Source: Microbispora sp. ZYX-F-249 (lineage in GTDB: Bacteria; Actinomycetota; Actinomycetes; Streptosporangiales; Streptosporangiaceae). From it: a stretch of DNA of 64,000 nt. The translations under genes were made by a program, and so were the position numbers. Each line of letters starts with the position of its first letter. The first letter of the stretch is position 1. The stretch lies in the NCBI RefSeq assembly GCF_039649665.1, contig NZ_JBDJAW010000013.1, forward strand, positions 124,001 to 188,000, in the 5' to 3' direction. The notes under the pieces were generated by a model. That model had not been told where the DNA came from and ran no database searches. It saw only the letters and a program-made list of their open reading frames with translations. Below, in pieces: positions 9,218 through 17,679 of this stretch.

Positions 9218-10633
9218 TCACTTCGCGAAGAAGAAGAACACGCCCAGAAGGATCAGCACGAGGACGACGACGAGCACGATCCCCATCGTCACGAGAACCC
9301 GGACCCGCGTCCCGGTGTCCGGCCCGTCGGGGCCGCGCATGGTGAACAGGTCCGTGCCCAGGCTGGGCGGCCGCCCGGAGTGTGGCGGTTGCGGCGGTTG
9401 CGGTGAGTGCTGTGGGTGCGGGCCGGCGGGCTGTCCCGGCATGACGGGCGCGGGATGGTTCCCGGCGACGGGGCCGGGTGGCGGGGGCGTCGCGGGTCCT
9501 CGGCCGGGGAGCCTCCCGGGGACCGTGGTGCTGTGCCTGTCGGCGGCTTCCGCGCCGTTGCCGGACGGCGGCCGGGCGGCGGCGTCCTGTCCGTTCTGCC
9601 CGGCCTGCCGCGCCTCGCCGGGCGGCGGGATGCGCAGCCCGCCCTTGGGGCGGACGACGACCATCGTCCGGTTGGCGTCGTCCTCGTCGGCTCCGGCCGG
9701 GCCGCCCTGCGCGACCGGCGCGGCGGAGGCGACCGGTGCGACCGGCCCCGCGGGTGCGGGACGAGGGGACGGCGCCGGGGGCGCCGGAGGCACCGCCGGA
9801 ATGGAACCCGTGGGGGTGTCGGCGATCACCCGCAGTATCGCGGCGGCGCGCTCGGGCGTGAGGCGCGCGGTGTGGTCCTTCTCCAGCAGCCCGTCCAGGA
9901 CCTGGCGCAGCGGCCCGGCCTGCCGGGGCGGGTCGGCCTTCTCCGTCATCAGCGCGGCCAGCGTCTCGCCCACGGTCGCCCGCTCGTACGCCGGCCGCCC
10001 CTCGACGGCGAAGTACAGCGTCGCGCCGAGCGACCACAGGTCGGACTCGGGGCCGGTGTGCTCGCCCCGGGCCCGCTCCGGGGCGGTGTAACCCGGAGAG
10101 CCGATCACCATGCCCGTCTGGGTGAGCGCGTTGTCACCCAGGGCCTTGGCGATGCCGAAGTCGGTCAGCACGACCCTGCCCGTCTCGGTGAGCAGCACGT
10201 TCGCCGGCTTGACGTCACGGTGCAGGATGTTCTGCGCGTGGGCCGCGCGCAGCGCGCCGAGCAGGTCGTAGCCGATCTCCGCCACCAGACGTGGCGGCAA
10301 CGGCCCCTCCTCGTCGATCACCTGTTCCAGCGAGCGTCCCTCGACGAGCTCCATGATGATCCACGGAATGCCGTCGGACACGATCACGTCATGAATGGTG
10401 GCGACGGAGGGATGGCTGACGCGCGCGGCCATGCGGCCCTCGCGCATCATGCGTTCGCGCAGCTCCTGACGTTGCCGCGGGCTGAGCGAGGGGTCCTGGC
10501 GGATTTCCTTGACCGCGATCTCCCGGCCCAGCGACCGGTCGTACGCACGCCAGACGGTGCCCATGGTGCCCCGGCCGATTCGGGTGCGCAGCTCGTAACG
10601 GTCGGTGAGTAACCGCGGGTGCTGTTCCGGCAT
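9218..10633 (-). CDS. Ser/Thr protein kinase with C-terminal membrane anchor
   Basis: A 471-residue Hanks-type kinase. The glycine loop GRGTMGTVW starts at residue 20, the ATP lysine is K42 (AVKE), the catalytic loop is HRDVKPAN (Asp140), and DFG ends at 160; APE (APERARG) and DLWSLG are also intact. Residues 270-430 are a Pro/Ala/Gly-rich linker. The last about 25 residues form one hydrophobic helix ending FFFFAK, so the kinase domain is cytoplasmic and tail-anchored with no extracellular sensor. It is divergent from the GH26 mannanase gene and paralogous to the kinase beyond it. A TATCTT box 7 nt before the ATG suggests a leaderless mRNA. Confidence 0.93.
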   Translation of the reverse strand: MPEQHPRLLTDRYELRTRIGRGTMGTVWRAYDRSLGREIAVKEIRQDPSLSPRQRQELRERMMREGRMAARVSHPSVATIHDVIVSDGIPWIIMELVEGRSLEQVIDEEGPLPPRLVAEIGYDLLGALRAAHAQNILHRDVKPANVLLTETGRVVLTDFGIAKALGDNALTQTGMVIGSPGYTAPERARGEHTGPESDLWSLGATLYFAVEGRPAYERATVGETLAALMTEKADPPRQAGPLRQVLDGLLEKDHTARLTPERAAAILRVIADTPTGSIPAVPPAPPAPSPRPAPAGPVAPVASAAPVAQGGPAGADEDDANRTMVVVRPKGGLRIPPPGEARQAGQNGQDAAARPPSGNGAEAADRHSTTVPGRLPGRGPATPPPPGPVAGNHPAPVMPGQPAGPHPQHSPQPPQPPHSGRPPSLGTDLFTMRGPDGPDTGTRVRVLVTMGIVLVVVLVLILLGVFFFFAK

Positions 10634-11294
10634 GTCTAGAAAGATAGCGATTCGACCTTGCAGAGCGCTTTATTCCCAGCGTGATCCACTTCGCGGAGTT
10701 GCGACACGCCAGCCGAAGCCCGTTCCCTGGCCCCATCCTCGCCTGGCGGGTCGGCGACGGCAGGCGCGGGGCCCCGGCCCGGCGCCTGGACCCGTCGCGT
10801 CCCGCGCCCGGCCCCTCACGCGGACGAGGGCACCGGCCGGGCCGGAAAAGGAATTTCACCTTCGAAGGCGAATGAACCGGTCAATAAACTGTGGATTCAC
10901 ACATGCTGCAAACGGTTACATGCGCGAAATCGAACACATATCGATGCCGATACAGCAGTCACCGGCCGCCGGGATCGGCGGGGGGCCGGGCGGCCATGCG
11001 AGATCTGTGCCCCTCGGCGCGACCTGCGGGAGAGCGGACAGGTCATGTGTGATGAACGTTTCATCCCGTCGCGCCGGGGTCCCCGCCGCCGCTGAAGTGG
11101 CAGGGCGGCTTGCCGCTCCTCCGCGGGCGGCCAAGGTTCGAGGTCCTCTATTGACGTATTAACCGGTTCATTCCCACTATCGGGACACCCTCCTGTGCGG
11201 GCGTCCACGGCCCGTGCGATGTGTCCCGTTCGACGGTGACCCCCAGGCGCGCGGGACACGGAGGGCGTCGCACCCCCCTACCTCGGGAGAACCG
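10634..11294. promoter_or_regulatory. Divergent control region between kinase and mannanase genes
   Basis: This 661-bp gap has no convincing gene. It contains a dispersed inverted pair, GAATGAACCGGTCAATAA (10870-10887) and GTATTAACCGGTTCATTC (11156-11173). The reverse complement of the first matches the second at 16 of 18 positions. A separate palindrome GATGAA-CGT-TTCATC lies at 11051-11065. CG-centred palindromes of this kind are typical LacI-family operators in actinomycete glycosidase promoters, so these are candidate sugar-responsive sites for the GH26 gene. The mannanase ribosome site is GGGAGA, 4 nt before its ATG. Confidence 0.5.
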
Positions 11295-13097
11295 ATGAAC
11301 CATCCTGAACGTCGCCGCCCGGCGACCCTGGCCGGCCTCGCGACGGCAGTGGCACTGGCCCTGCTGTCGGCGGCGCTCGTCGTGTTGCCCGGCGCCCACG
11401 CCGCCCCGGCCCCCTGCCAGGTGCGCTACCAGGTCACCAACGACTGGGGCTCGGGCGCCACCGTGGACGTCGTCGTCACCAACGGCGGCTCGACCACGAT
11501 CAACGGCTGGACCCTCGCCTGGGCGTTTTCCGGCGGCCAGACCGTCGCCGACGTGTGGAGCGCGACCTACACCCAGAGCGGCTCCGGCGTGTCGGCCACC
11601 AACGTGGACTACAACGCCGTCATCCCGGCGAACGGCGGCTCGGTCGCCTTCGGCTTCAACGTCCGCTACAGCGGCTCCAACCCCGCCCCCACCGCGTTCA
11701 CCCTGAACGGCGCCTCCTGCGGTGGCGACGCGTCGCCCAGCCCCACACCCGACGACAGCCCGAGTGCCACACCGAGCGCAACGCCTAGTGCAACGCCTAG
11801 TGCAACGCCGACCGTCACTGCGCCGGCCGGAAACCTGGCCCTCCGCAGGCCGGTGAGGTCCTCGTCCGACGAGAGCGGCAGCCTGGCCGCCGCTTACGCG
11901 GTGGACGGCGACCTCGGCACCCGCTGGTCCACCGCCTACAGCGATCCCCAGTGGATCCAGGTCGACCTCGGTGCGAACTACCCAATCAGGCAGGTGACCC
12001 TGCGCTGGGAGGCCGCGTACGGCAGGAGCTACCGGATCGAGACCTCCACCGACGCCGCGAACTGGGTCCCGGTCTACAGCACGACCACCGGCGCGGGCGG
12101 CGTCGAGGACCTGCCGGTGTCGGGCGCCGGCCGCTACGTCCGCCTGTACGGGACCGCACGCGGCACCGCCTGGGGCTACTCGCTCCACGAGTTCGAGGTC
12201 TACGGCGTCACGCCGAGCCCGTCGCCCAGCCCGACCGGCCCGGCCTGTGGGCAGACCCCCGCCGACCCCGGCGCCAACTCCAAGGCGAGGAACCTTCTCT
12301 GCTACCTCAAGACCCACTCCTACGTCAGCGGTCAGACCGACGCTCCGGACGCCGACCGGGTCAAGTCGCTGACCGGCCGCTACCCGGCCATCGTCGCCTT
12401 CGACTTCATGGAGTACACCAGAGGGAACATTCAGACCCAGAACGTGATCGACTGGTACAACTCCCACCACGGCATCGTCGCCTTCCAGTGGCACTGGTAC
12501 TGCCCGCGCGGAGGCGACTACGCGGCCAGCTGTGACTTCGTGCCGGATCTGAGCAACCCGTCGTCCAAGCTCTACCAGGACATCGACCTGGTGGTCCGGG
12601 AGCTGAAGAAGATGGGCGACGCGGGCATCCCCGTCCTGTTCCGCCCGCTCCACGAGAGCAACAACAACTACATGTGGTGGACCAGGAAGGGGGCCGACGC
12701 GTACAAGCAGCTCTGGCGGCTCATCTTCCAGCGCGCCCAGTTCGCCGGCGTCCACAACGTGCTGTGGATCTTCAACGGCATGGCGAGCGGGCAGAGCACG
12801 CCGATGTCCTCCTGGTATCCCGGCGACGCCTACACCGACCTCGTCACCTCGGACTACTACCAGAGCTGGGGCGACTTCACCACGCTCAAGGCCATCGGGA
12901 ACGGCAAGACCGCGGGGATCGCGGAGACCTTCAGCCCGCTCAACCCCGCCTCCGACCCGGCGTGGCCCTACTTCGTGGTGTGGGCCTCCCGCGACTGGGG
13001 CGGCAGCGGCAAGGACGTCCCGTCGCTGTGGAAGACGGCGATGGCGAACCCCAGGACGATCTCCATCGACCAGCTTCCCGACATGACCAGGTGGTAG
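11295..13097 (+). CDS. Secreted modular beta-mannanase: CBM2, discoidin-type domain, GH26
   Basis: A 600-residue exported enzyme. A signal peptide (about 1-36, ending GAHA) precedes a family 2 carbohydrate-binding module bounded by Cys41 and Cys142. An SPSPTP/SATP-repeat linker follows, then an F5/8 type C (CBM32-like) module at about 179-306, a second Pro/Ser linker, and a GH26 catalytic domain from about 318 to the end. The GH26 acid/base is Glu454 (RPLHESNN) and the nucleophile Glu544 (GIAETFSP). GH26 enzymes mostly cleave beta-1,4-mannan; the CBM2 suggests docking to cellulose or mannan in plant cell walls. It is probably regulated by the palindromes in the upstream gap. Confidence 0.93.
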   Translation: MNHPERRRPATLAGLATAVALALLSAALVVLPGAHAAPAPCQVRYQVTNDWGSGATVDVVVTNGGSTTINGWTLAWAFSGGQTVADVWSATYTQSGSGVSATNVDYNAVIPANGGSVAFGFNVRYSGSNPAPTAFTLNGASCGGDASPSPTPDDSPSATPSATPSATPSATPTVTAPAGNLALRRPVRSSSDESGSLAAAYAVDGDLGTRWSTAYSDPQWIQVDLGANYPIRQVTLRWEAAYGRSYRIETSTDAANWVPVYSTTTGAGGVEDLPVSGAGRYVRLYGTARGTAWGYSLHEFEVYGVTPSPSPSPTGPACGQTPADPGANSKARNLLCYLKTHSYVSGQTDAPDADRVKSLTGRYPAIVAFDFMEYTRGNIQTQNVIDWYNSHHGIVAFQWHWYCPRGGDYAASCDFVPDLSNPSSKLYQDIDLVVRELKKMGDAGIPVLFRPLHESNNNYMWWTRKGADAYKQLWRLIFQRAQFAGVHNVLWIFNGMASGQSTPMSSWYPGDAYTDLVTSDYYQSWGDFTTLKAIGNGKTAGIAETFSPLNPASDPAWPYFVVWASRDWGGSGKDVPSLWKTAMANPRTISIDQLPDMTRW

Positions 13098-13123
13098 GCG
13101 GCGCCGCCGGGTGAGACCGCGAC

Positions 13124-13150
13124 AGCCGGGCCGGGGAATCCGGCCCGGCT
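13124..13150. terminator. Bidirectional hairpin terminator
   Basis: A perfect 11-bp stem (AGCCGGGCCGG, 13124-13134, pairing with 13140-13150) with a 5-nt loop lies between two converging genes, the GH26 mannanase and the second kinase. It overlaps the kinase stop codon (13149-13151). There is no U-tract, as is common in actinomycetes. Confidence 0.7.
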
Positions 13151-14597
13151 ATCTGAGGAAGCCGCGGGGCCAATACCGGCGCGGGAGCAGGATCTTGATC
13201 ATCTTCGCCACCTGCCGCATCATGGGGATGCGCACGACGTGGTGGAGAGCGGGCTCCGACGGCTTGCGGTGCAGGCCCTCGCTCGGCCGCCGGCGCGGAG
13301 ACGGCACGGCCGGCATCTCCCGATGGTGGTGGCCGGACTGCCTGTACTGCGGATGCGGGCCGCTGAACGCGCCACTGTGGGAGCCGCTGTGGGAGCCGCT
13401 GTGGGGACCGCTGCGGGACCCGGTGGAGGAGCCGCTGGGCCGGAGCTGACCACTCGCGTCGAACTGCCCGTACGGTCCCGACTGCCCGCGGGAGCCGTAC
13501 AGGTCGTAGCGCCCCGAGGCGTACGAGTCGTACGGGTGGGGCTGGCCGTACTCCGCCGGCCGGTACGGCTGGCCGTACGGGCCCGGCTGCCGGTGGGGCC
13601 CCGAGTCGCGGTCGCGCGGGGTCACCTTGGGTGTGGGCCGCGACTCGGCGCGGTGCTGCCCACGCTGGCTGCGCTGCGGCGGCTTGCGGGTCTCCGGGGC
13701 CGTGGGCTGCGGGGCGGTCGGCGGCGGTGTGGGCCGGCCGGCCCGGAGCGGGGAGGCGTAGGGGTCCTCGGCCGTGCCTCCGGCGGCGATCCTGGACAGG
13801 GCGTGGGCCGCGCGGACGCCGTCGAGCCTGGCCGCGGGGTCGATCTGGAGCAGGCCGCGCAGGACCGGGGCGAGCGGGCCGGCCTTCTCCATGGGGATGG
13901 GAGCGCCGCTGGTCAGGGCCGCGAGCGCGGCCGCCGCGGTCCGGCGGCCGTGCAGGCCGCGGCCCTCGACGGCGGTGTAGAGGGTCGCGCCCAGCGACCA
14001 CAGGTCGGCCGCCGGGCTCGCCTTGTCGCCGAGGACGCGCTCGGGGGCGATGTACCCGGCGGAGCCGAGGACGATCCCGGCCTGGGTGATGGAGGCGTCG
14101 CCCTCGAGGGCGGCCAGCCCGAAGTCGGTCAGCACGGCCCGGTCGTCGTCGGTCACCAGCACGTTGCTGGGCTTCACGTCGCGGTGCAGGATGCCCTTGG
14201 CGTGGACGGCGCGCAGCGCGCCGAGCACCTGCCTGCCGATGTCGGCCACCCGGCGTGGCGGCAGCGGGCCCTCCTGGCGGATGAGCTCCTCCAGCGAGCG
14301 CGCCCTGAGCAGCTCCATCACGATCCAGGGGCGGTCGTCCTCGGTGATGACGTCGAAGACCGTGATGACCGAGGGGTGGGCGACCATGGCGGTCGCCCGG
14401 CCCTCGCGTTCGGTGCGCGCGCACAGCTCCGCCCGCAGGTCCTCGTCCAGGACCAGGGGGAGGCGCACCTCCTTGACAGCCACCTCGCGGTCGAGCAGCT
14501 CGTCACGCGCGCGCCACACAGTGCCCATCCCGCCGCGCCCGACCGGCTCGATCAGCCGATAGCGCGCGGCTAACAGGTATCCGGACGGCGCACGCAT
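13149..14597 (-). CDS. Ser/Thr protein kinase, soluble, Gly/Tyr/Pro-rich tail
   Basis: About 482 residues. The N-terminal kinase domain has GRGGMGTVW from residue 20, lysine K42 in VAVKEV, HRDVKPSN, DFG, APE and DLWSLG, so it should be active. The C-terminal 200 residues are low-complexity with many Gly, Tyr, Ser, His and Pro (a GSHSGSHSG run) and end in a basic segment; I see no transmembrane helix. It is paralogous to the kinase at 9218-10633. An upstream in-frame ATG at 14642 would add 15 residues. Neither start has a ribosome site; 14597 fits the usual length before the kinase core. Confidence 0.9.
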   Translation of the reverse strand: MRAPSGYLLAARYRLIEPVGRGGMGTVWRARDELLDREVAVKEVRLPLVLDEDLRAELCARTEREGRATAMVAHPSVITVFDVITEDDRPWIVMELLRARSLEELIRQEGPLPPRRVADIGRQVLGALRAVHAKGILHRDVKPSNVLVTDDDRAVLTDFGLAALEGDASITQAGIVLGSAGYIAPERVLGDKASPAADLWSLGATLYTAVEGRGLHGRRTAAAALAALTSGAPIPMEKAGPLAPVLRGLLQIDPAARLDGVRAAHALSRIAAGGTAEDPYASPLRAGRPTPPPTAPQPTAPETRKPPQRSQRGQHRAESRPTPKVTPRDRDSGPHRQPGPYGQPYRPAEYGQPHPYDSYASGRYDLYGSRGQSGPYGQFDASGQLRPSGSSTGSRSGPHSGSHSGSHSGAFSGPHPQYRQSGHHHREMPAVPSPRRRPSEGLHRKPSEPALHHVVRIPMMRQVAKMIKILLPRRYWPRGFLR

Positions 14598-14696
14598 GAG
14601 TGGCAGCTTACCGATTTGTGTAGTGCGACCTGTAGAGACCATGCCGGGAAATTGTTGAGATCTTCTGTCAAAGATCCTGACAACCTCCCCGCAGGA

Positions 14697-16349
14697 TCAG
14701 CGTCGTCCGATGGTAAGGACGGGGCCGGTCGTATCGGTGAAAAAGTCGTCGCCCTTGTCGTCCACGACGATGAATGCGGGAAAGTCCACGACCTCGATCT
14801 TCCAGACCGCCTCCATGCCGAGCTCCGGATATTCCAGGACCTCGACCTTCTTGATGCAGTCCTGGGCCAGGCGCGCGGCCGGGCCGCCGATGGAGCCGAG
14901 GTAGAAGCCGCCGTACTTCTGGCACGCGTCCGTCACCTGCTTGGACCGGTTGCCCTTGGCCAGCATCACCATCGAGCCTCCGGCCGCCTGGAAGCGCTCG
15001 ACGTACGAGTCCATCCGCCCGGCGGTGGTGGGGCCGAAGGATCCGGACGCGTAGCCCTCGGGGGTCTTGGCCGGACCGGCGTAGTAGACGGCGTGGTCCT
15101 TCATGTACTGCGGCATGTCCTCGCCGGCGTCGAGCCGTTCGGCGATCTTGGCGTGGGCGATGTCGCGGGCCACGACGAGGGGGCCGGTGAGCGACAGCCG
15201 GGTCTTGACCGGATACCTGCTCAGCTCGGCGAGGATCTCCGGCATCGGGCGGTTGAGGTCGACGCTCACCACGTCGCCGCCGAGGTGCTCGTCCGTCGTG
15301 TCCGGGAGGAACCGGGCGGGGTCGGTCTCCAGCTGCTCGAGGAAGACCCCCTCCGGCGTGATCTTCGCCAGGGCCTGCCGGTCCGCGCTGCAGCTCACCG
15401 CGATGGCGACCGGGCAGGACGCGCCGTGCCTCGGCAGCCGGATGACCCGCACGTCGTGGCAGAAGTACTTGCCGCCGAACTGCGCGCCGATGCCCAGCTT
15501 CTGGGTCAGCTCGAAGACCTTCTTCTCCATCTCCAGGTCGCGGAAGCCGTGCCCGCTGGGCGAGCCCTCGGTGGGGATGGAGTCGAGGTAGCGCGCCGAG
15601 GCGTACTTCGCCGTCTTCAGGGCGTACTCCGCGCTGGTGCCGCCCACGACGATCGCCAGGTGGTACGGCGGGCAGGCGGCGGTGCCGAGCGAGCGGATCT
15701 TCTCCTCCAGGAAGGCGAGCATGCGCTTCTCGTTGAGCACCGCCTTGGTCTCCTGGTAGAGGAACGACTTGTTGGCCGAGCCGCCGCCCTTGGCCATGAA
15801 CAGGAACTTGTACTCGTCCGGGTGGCCGTTCGGGTCCTCGGCGTACAGCTCGATCTGGGCCGGCAGGTTGGAGCCGGTGTTCTTCTCGTCCCACATCGTC
15901 AGCGGGGCCATCTGCGAGTAGCGCAGGTTGAGCCGGGTGTAGGCGTCGTACACGCCGCGGCTGAGGTGCTCGGCGTCGCGCCCGTCGGTGAGCACGTGGC
16001 GGCCGCGCTTGCCCATGACGATCGCGGTGCCGGTGTCCTGGCACATCGGCAGCACGCCGCCGGCCGAGATGCTCGCGTTCTTGAGCAGGTCGAGGGCGAC
16101 GAAGCGGTCGTTGCCGCTCGACTCGGGGTCGTCGACGATCTTACGGAGTTGCGCCAGGTGGGACGCCCGCAGGTAGTGCGAGATGTCGTGGATCGCGGTC
16201 TCGGTGAGCAGCCGCAGGGCCTCGGGCTCGACCTCCAGGAACCTGCGCCCGGCCGCCTCGGTGACCCGCACCCCCTCGGTGGTGATCAGGCGGTATTCCG
16301 TCTCGTCCGGTCCAAGCGGGAGCAGGTCGGTGTAGTCGAACTCCGGCAT
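14697..16349 (-). CDS. Class I fumarate hydratase, [4Fe-4S] dependent
   Basis: A 550-residue single-chain fumarase with fused alpha and beta regions. The cluster cysteines are in [18 protein letters not shown] and [28 protein letters not shown] and the C-terminal [12 protein letters not shown] substrate segment are all present. It catalyses the same TCA step as fumC but depends on an oxygen-sensitive cluster. The start is ATG 16349, supported by CGAGGAC just upstream; an in-frame ATG at 16448 lacks support. It is a single-gene unit between a kinase and a small membrane protein gene. Actinomycetes often encode this class near glpX, which lies about 7 kb away. Confidence 0.94.
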   Translation of the reverse strand: MPEFDYTDLLPLGPDETEYRLITTEGVRVTEAAGRRFLEVEPEALRLLTETAIHDISHYLRASHLAQLRKIVDDPESSGNDRFVALDLLKNASISAGGVLPMCQDTGTAIVMGKRGRHVLTDGRDAEHLSRGVYDAYTRLNLRYSQMAPLTMWDEKNTGSNLPAQIELYAEDPNGHPDEYKFLFMAKGGGSANKSFLYQETKAVLNEKRMLAFLEEKIRSLGTAACPPYHLAIVVGGTSAEYALKTAKYASARYLDSIPTEGSPSGHGFRDLEMEKKVFELTQKLGIGAQFGGKYFCHDVRVIRLPRHGASCPVAIAVSCSADRQALAKITPEGVFLEQLETDPARFLPDTTDEHLGGDVVSVDLNRPMPEILAELSRYPVKTRLSLTGPLVVARDIAHAKIAERLDAGEDMPQYMKDHAVYYAGPAKTPEGYASGSFGPTTAGRMDSYVERFQAAGGSMVMLAKGNRSKQVTDACQKYGGFYLGSIGGPAARLAQDCIKKVEVLEYPELGMEAVWKIEVVDFPAFIVVDDKGDDFFTDTTGPVLTIGRR

Positions 16350-16536
16350 CGTCCTCGGTTCCTCGTGGTCTGCCTGGTCGGGCGTGCCCGCCGTCCGGAC
16401 CGCCCATGGTCTTTGCACAGCGTACGGCGCGCGGGCCGCGGTCATCATGCCCGGGGCGTGAGTAGGTTTTGAATAATTTCATACTGAACATCCGAGCACA
16501 AAGGGGGATAATTGAGACATAGAGAAGGGAGGGGCC

Positions 16537-16794
16537 ATGGACGGCGGAGTATGGATCATGGTCATATTCGCGATCGGCATCCTCGTGGCCCTGGCGGTGT
16601 CGCTGCTCACGCTCGTGCTGCGGCAGGTCAAGGACGGCGACATCCTCTGGTGGACCCCTCCCGGCGCGGGGCGGCCCTCCGGTGAGTGGCCGCCGCCGAG
16701 CGAGGCCGCGGACCAGGTCAGGGCATCTCGTGAGCCGCGACCCGGACCGGCGGACGAACCGAGGACGAGCGGAGCCCGAGGGCGATTCCGCTGA
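16537..16794 (+). CDS. Small single-span membrane protein of unknown function
   Basis: 85 residues. One hydrophobic helix (about 5-29: WIMVIFAIGILVALAVSLL) is followed by a cytoplasm-like tail rich in Pro, Arg and Ser. The start has an excellent ribosome site (GGGAGGGG, 2-3 nt before ATG) and an AT-rich upstream stretch containing GATAAT (16507-16512), so it is probably expressed. The last 77 bp overlap the 3' end of the opposing EamA transporter gene. I do not recognise the family. Confidence 0.6.
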   Translation: MDGGVWIMVIFAIGILVALAVSLLTLVLRQVKDGDILWWTPPGAGRPSGEWPPPSEAADQVRASREPRPGPADEPRTSGARGRFR

Positions 16795-17611
16795 TCACGA
16801 GGGCCGCTCCGGCCAGGTCGGCGGCGGAGGGGACGGCGACGCCCAGGAGGGCCGCCGTGGCGATCGCGCCCACGGGGATCATCCCGGCGAAAAGGCCGGC
16901 GCGGTCCGCGCCCAGCCGGGGCAGCGAGCGGTACCAGAGGAAGAACGCCACGGTAGTCACCACCACGGCGAGGTAGGCCAGGCCGGCCGCCTCCGCGGCG
17001 GTCGGCACGCGCAGCACCCCACGGCCGTCCAGCGCGACGCCGGCGACCAGCAGGAACGGCACCGCGAGCGCGGCCGACCAGGCCGACACCCTGACGGGTC
17101 CGATCAGCGGCAGCAGCGGCAGGGCCAGCAACGAGAAGCAGAGCTCGCAGGCCAGGGCGCCCAGGGACCACAGCAGCCCGGCCGTGTTCCCGCTGCCGGC
17201 GCCGGTCGCCAGGGCCGCGCCCGCGGCCACGACCAGGCCCGCCGCCACCACGCGCGGCGACGGACGGCCGCCCGTCGCGACCGGCCCCACGAGGGCGAGG
17301 GCCAGCGGCACCGCGCCGAGAATGATGCCGGGCAGCGCGGGCCCGGCCGCGCGGGTCGCCTCGATCACGCAGATGTTGAACAGCACGAGCCCGGTCAGCG
17401 ACAGCGCGCCGAGCAGGCCCCACTGGCGTGGCCGCAACCGTACCGGGCCGAGGCCGCGCGCCCGGGCGGCGGCGAGCAGGATCACGGCGGCGAGGGCGTA
17501 GCGGACCGCCTGGCCGCCGTAGACGGGATAGCCGGCGATGACGTCCGAGACGGCCGCGAGCGTCCCCACGAGGAACATCGCTCCGGCGGCGCCGGCGACA
17601 TGGGTGTTCAT
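16718..17611 (-). CDS. EamA/DMT-family transporter
   Basis: 297 residues in about ten short hydrophobic helices arranged as two EamA repeats, the drug/metabolite exporter fold of the inner membrane. It begins MNTHVAGAAGAMFLVG and ends in a short Arg-rich tail. The ATG at 17611 is preceded 8 nt away by TAGCAT, so it is likely leaderless; the in-frame start 48 bp further up was rejected because it passes through that box. It is divergent from a MocR-type regulator across a 67-bp gap holding MocR-like half-sites, so it is a probable target of that regulator. The exported metabolite is unknown; MocR partners often concern amino acids or vitamin B6. Confidence 0.87.
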   Translation of the reverse strand: MNTHVAGAAGAMFLVGTLAAVSDVIAGYPVYGGQAVRYALAAVILLAAARARGLGPVRLRPRQWGLLGALSLTGLVLFNICVIEATRAAGPALPGIILGAVPLALALVGPVATGGRPSPRVVAAGLVVAAGAALATGAGSGNTAGLLWSLGALACELCFSLLALPLLPLIGPVRVSAWSAALAVPFLLVAGVALDGRGVLRVPTAAEAAGLAYLAVVVTTVAFFLWYRSLPRLGADRAGLFAGMIPVGAIATAALLGVAVPSAADLAGAALVISGIALGLRSSSVRPPVRVAAHEMP

Positions 17612-17633
17612 GTCTGGCGATGCTAGGAAGGCT

Positions 17634-17679
17634 TTGGTCCTCGCAACCGGTCCAATCACACCGCGTTATCGTGGACCAA
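17634..17679. promoter_or_regulatory. MocR operator and overlapping divergent promoters
   Basis: Three copies of a 7-mer, TTGGTCC (17634-17640), GGTCCAA (17649-17655) and GGACCAA (17673-17679), fill the gap between the EamA and MocR genes. The last copy runs into the MocR ATG. A TATCGT box (17667-17672) lies 6-7 nt before that ATG, implying a leaderless transcript. Binding here could repress both promoters at once. Confidence 0.6.

Noticed and set aside
11148-12755. Minus-strand frame opposite the mannanase gene
   Set aside because: The plus strand has a signal peptide, two binding modules and both GH26 catalytic glutamates; the minus-strand product is Val/Gly/Arg low complexity.
9218-14597. 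Kinase-NACHT neighbourhood as a defence island
   Set aside because: The kinases are ordinary Hanks-type kinases around a mannanase; no nuclease, toxin or other defence gene lies near the NACHT gene.
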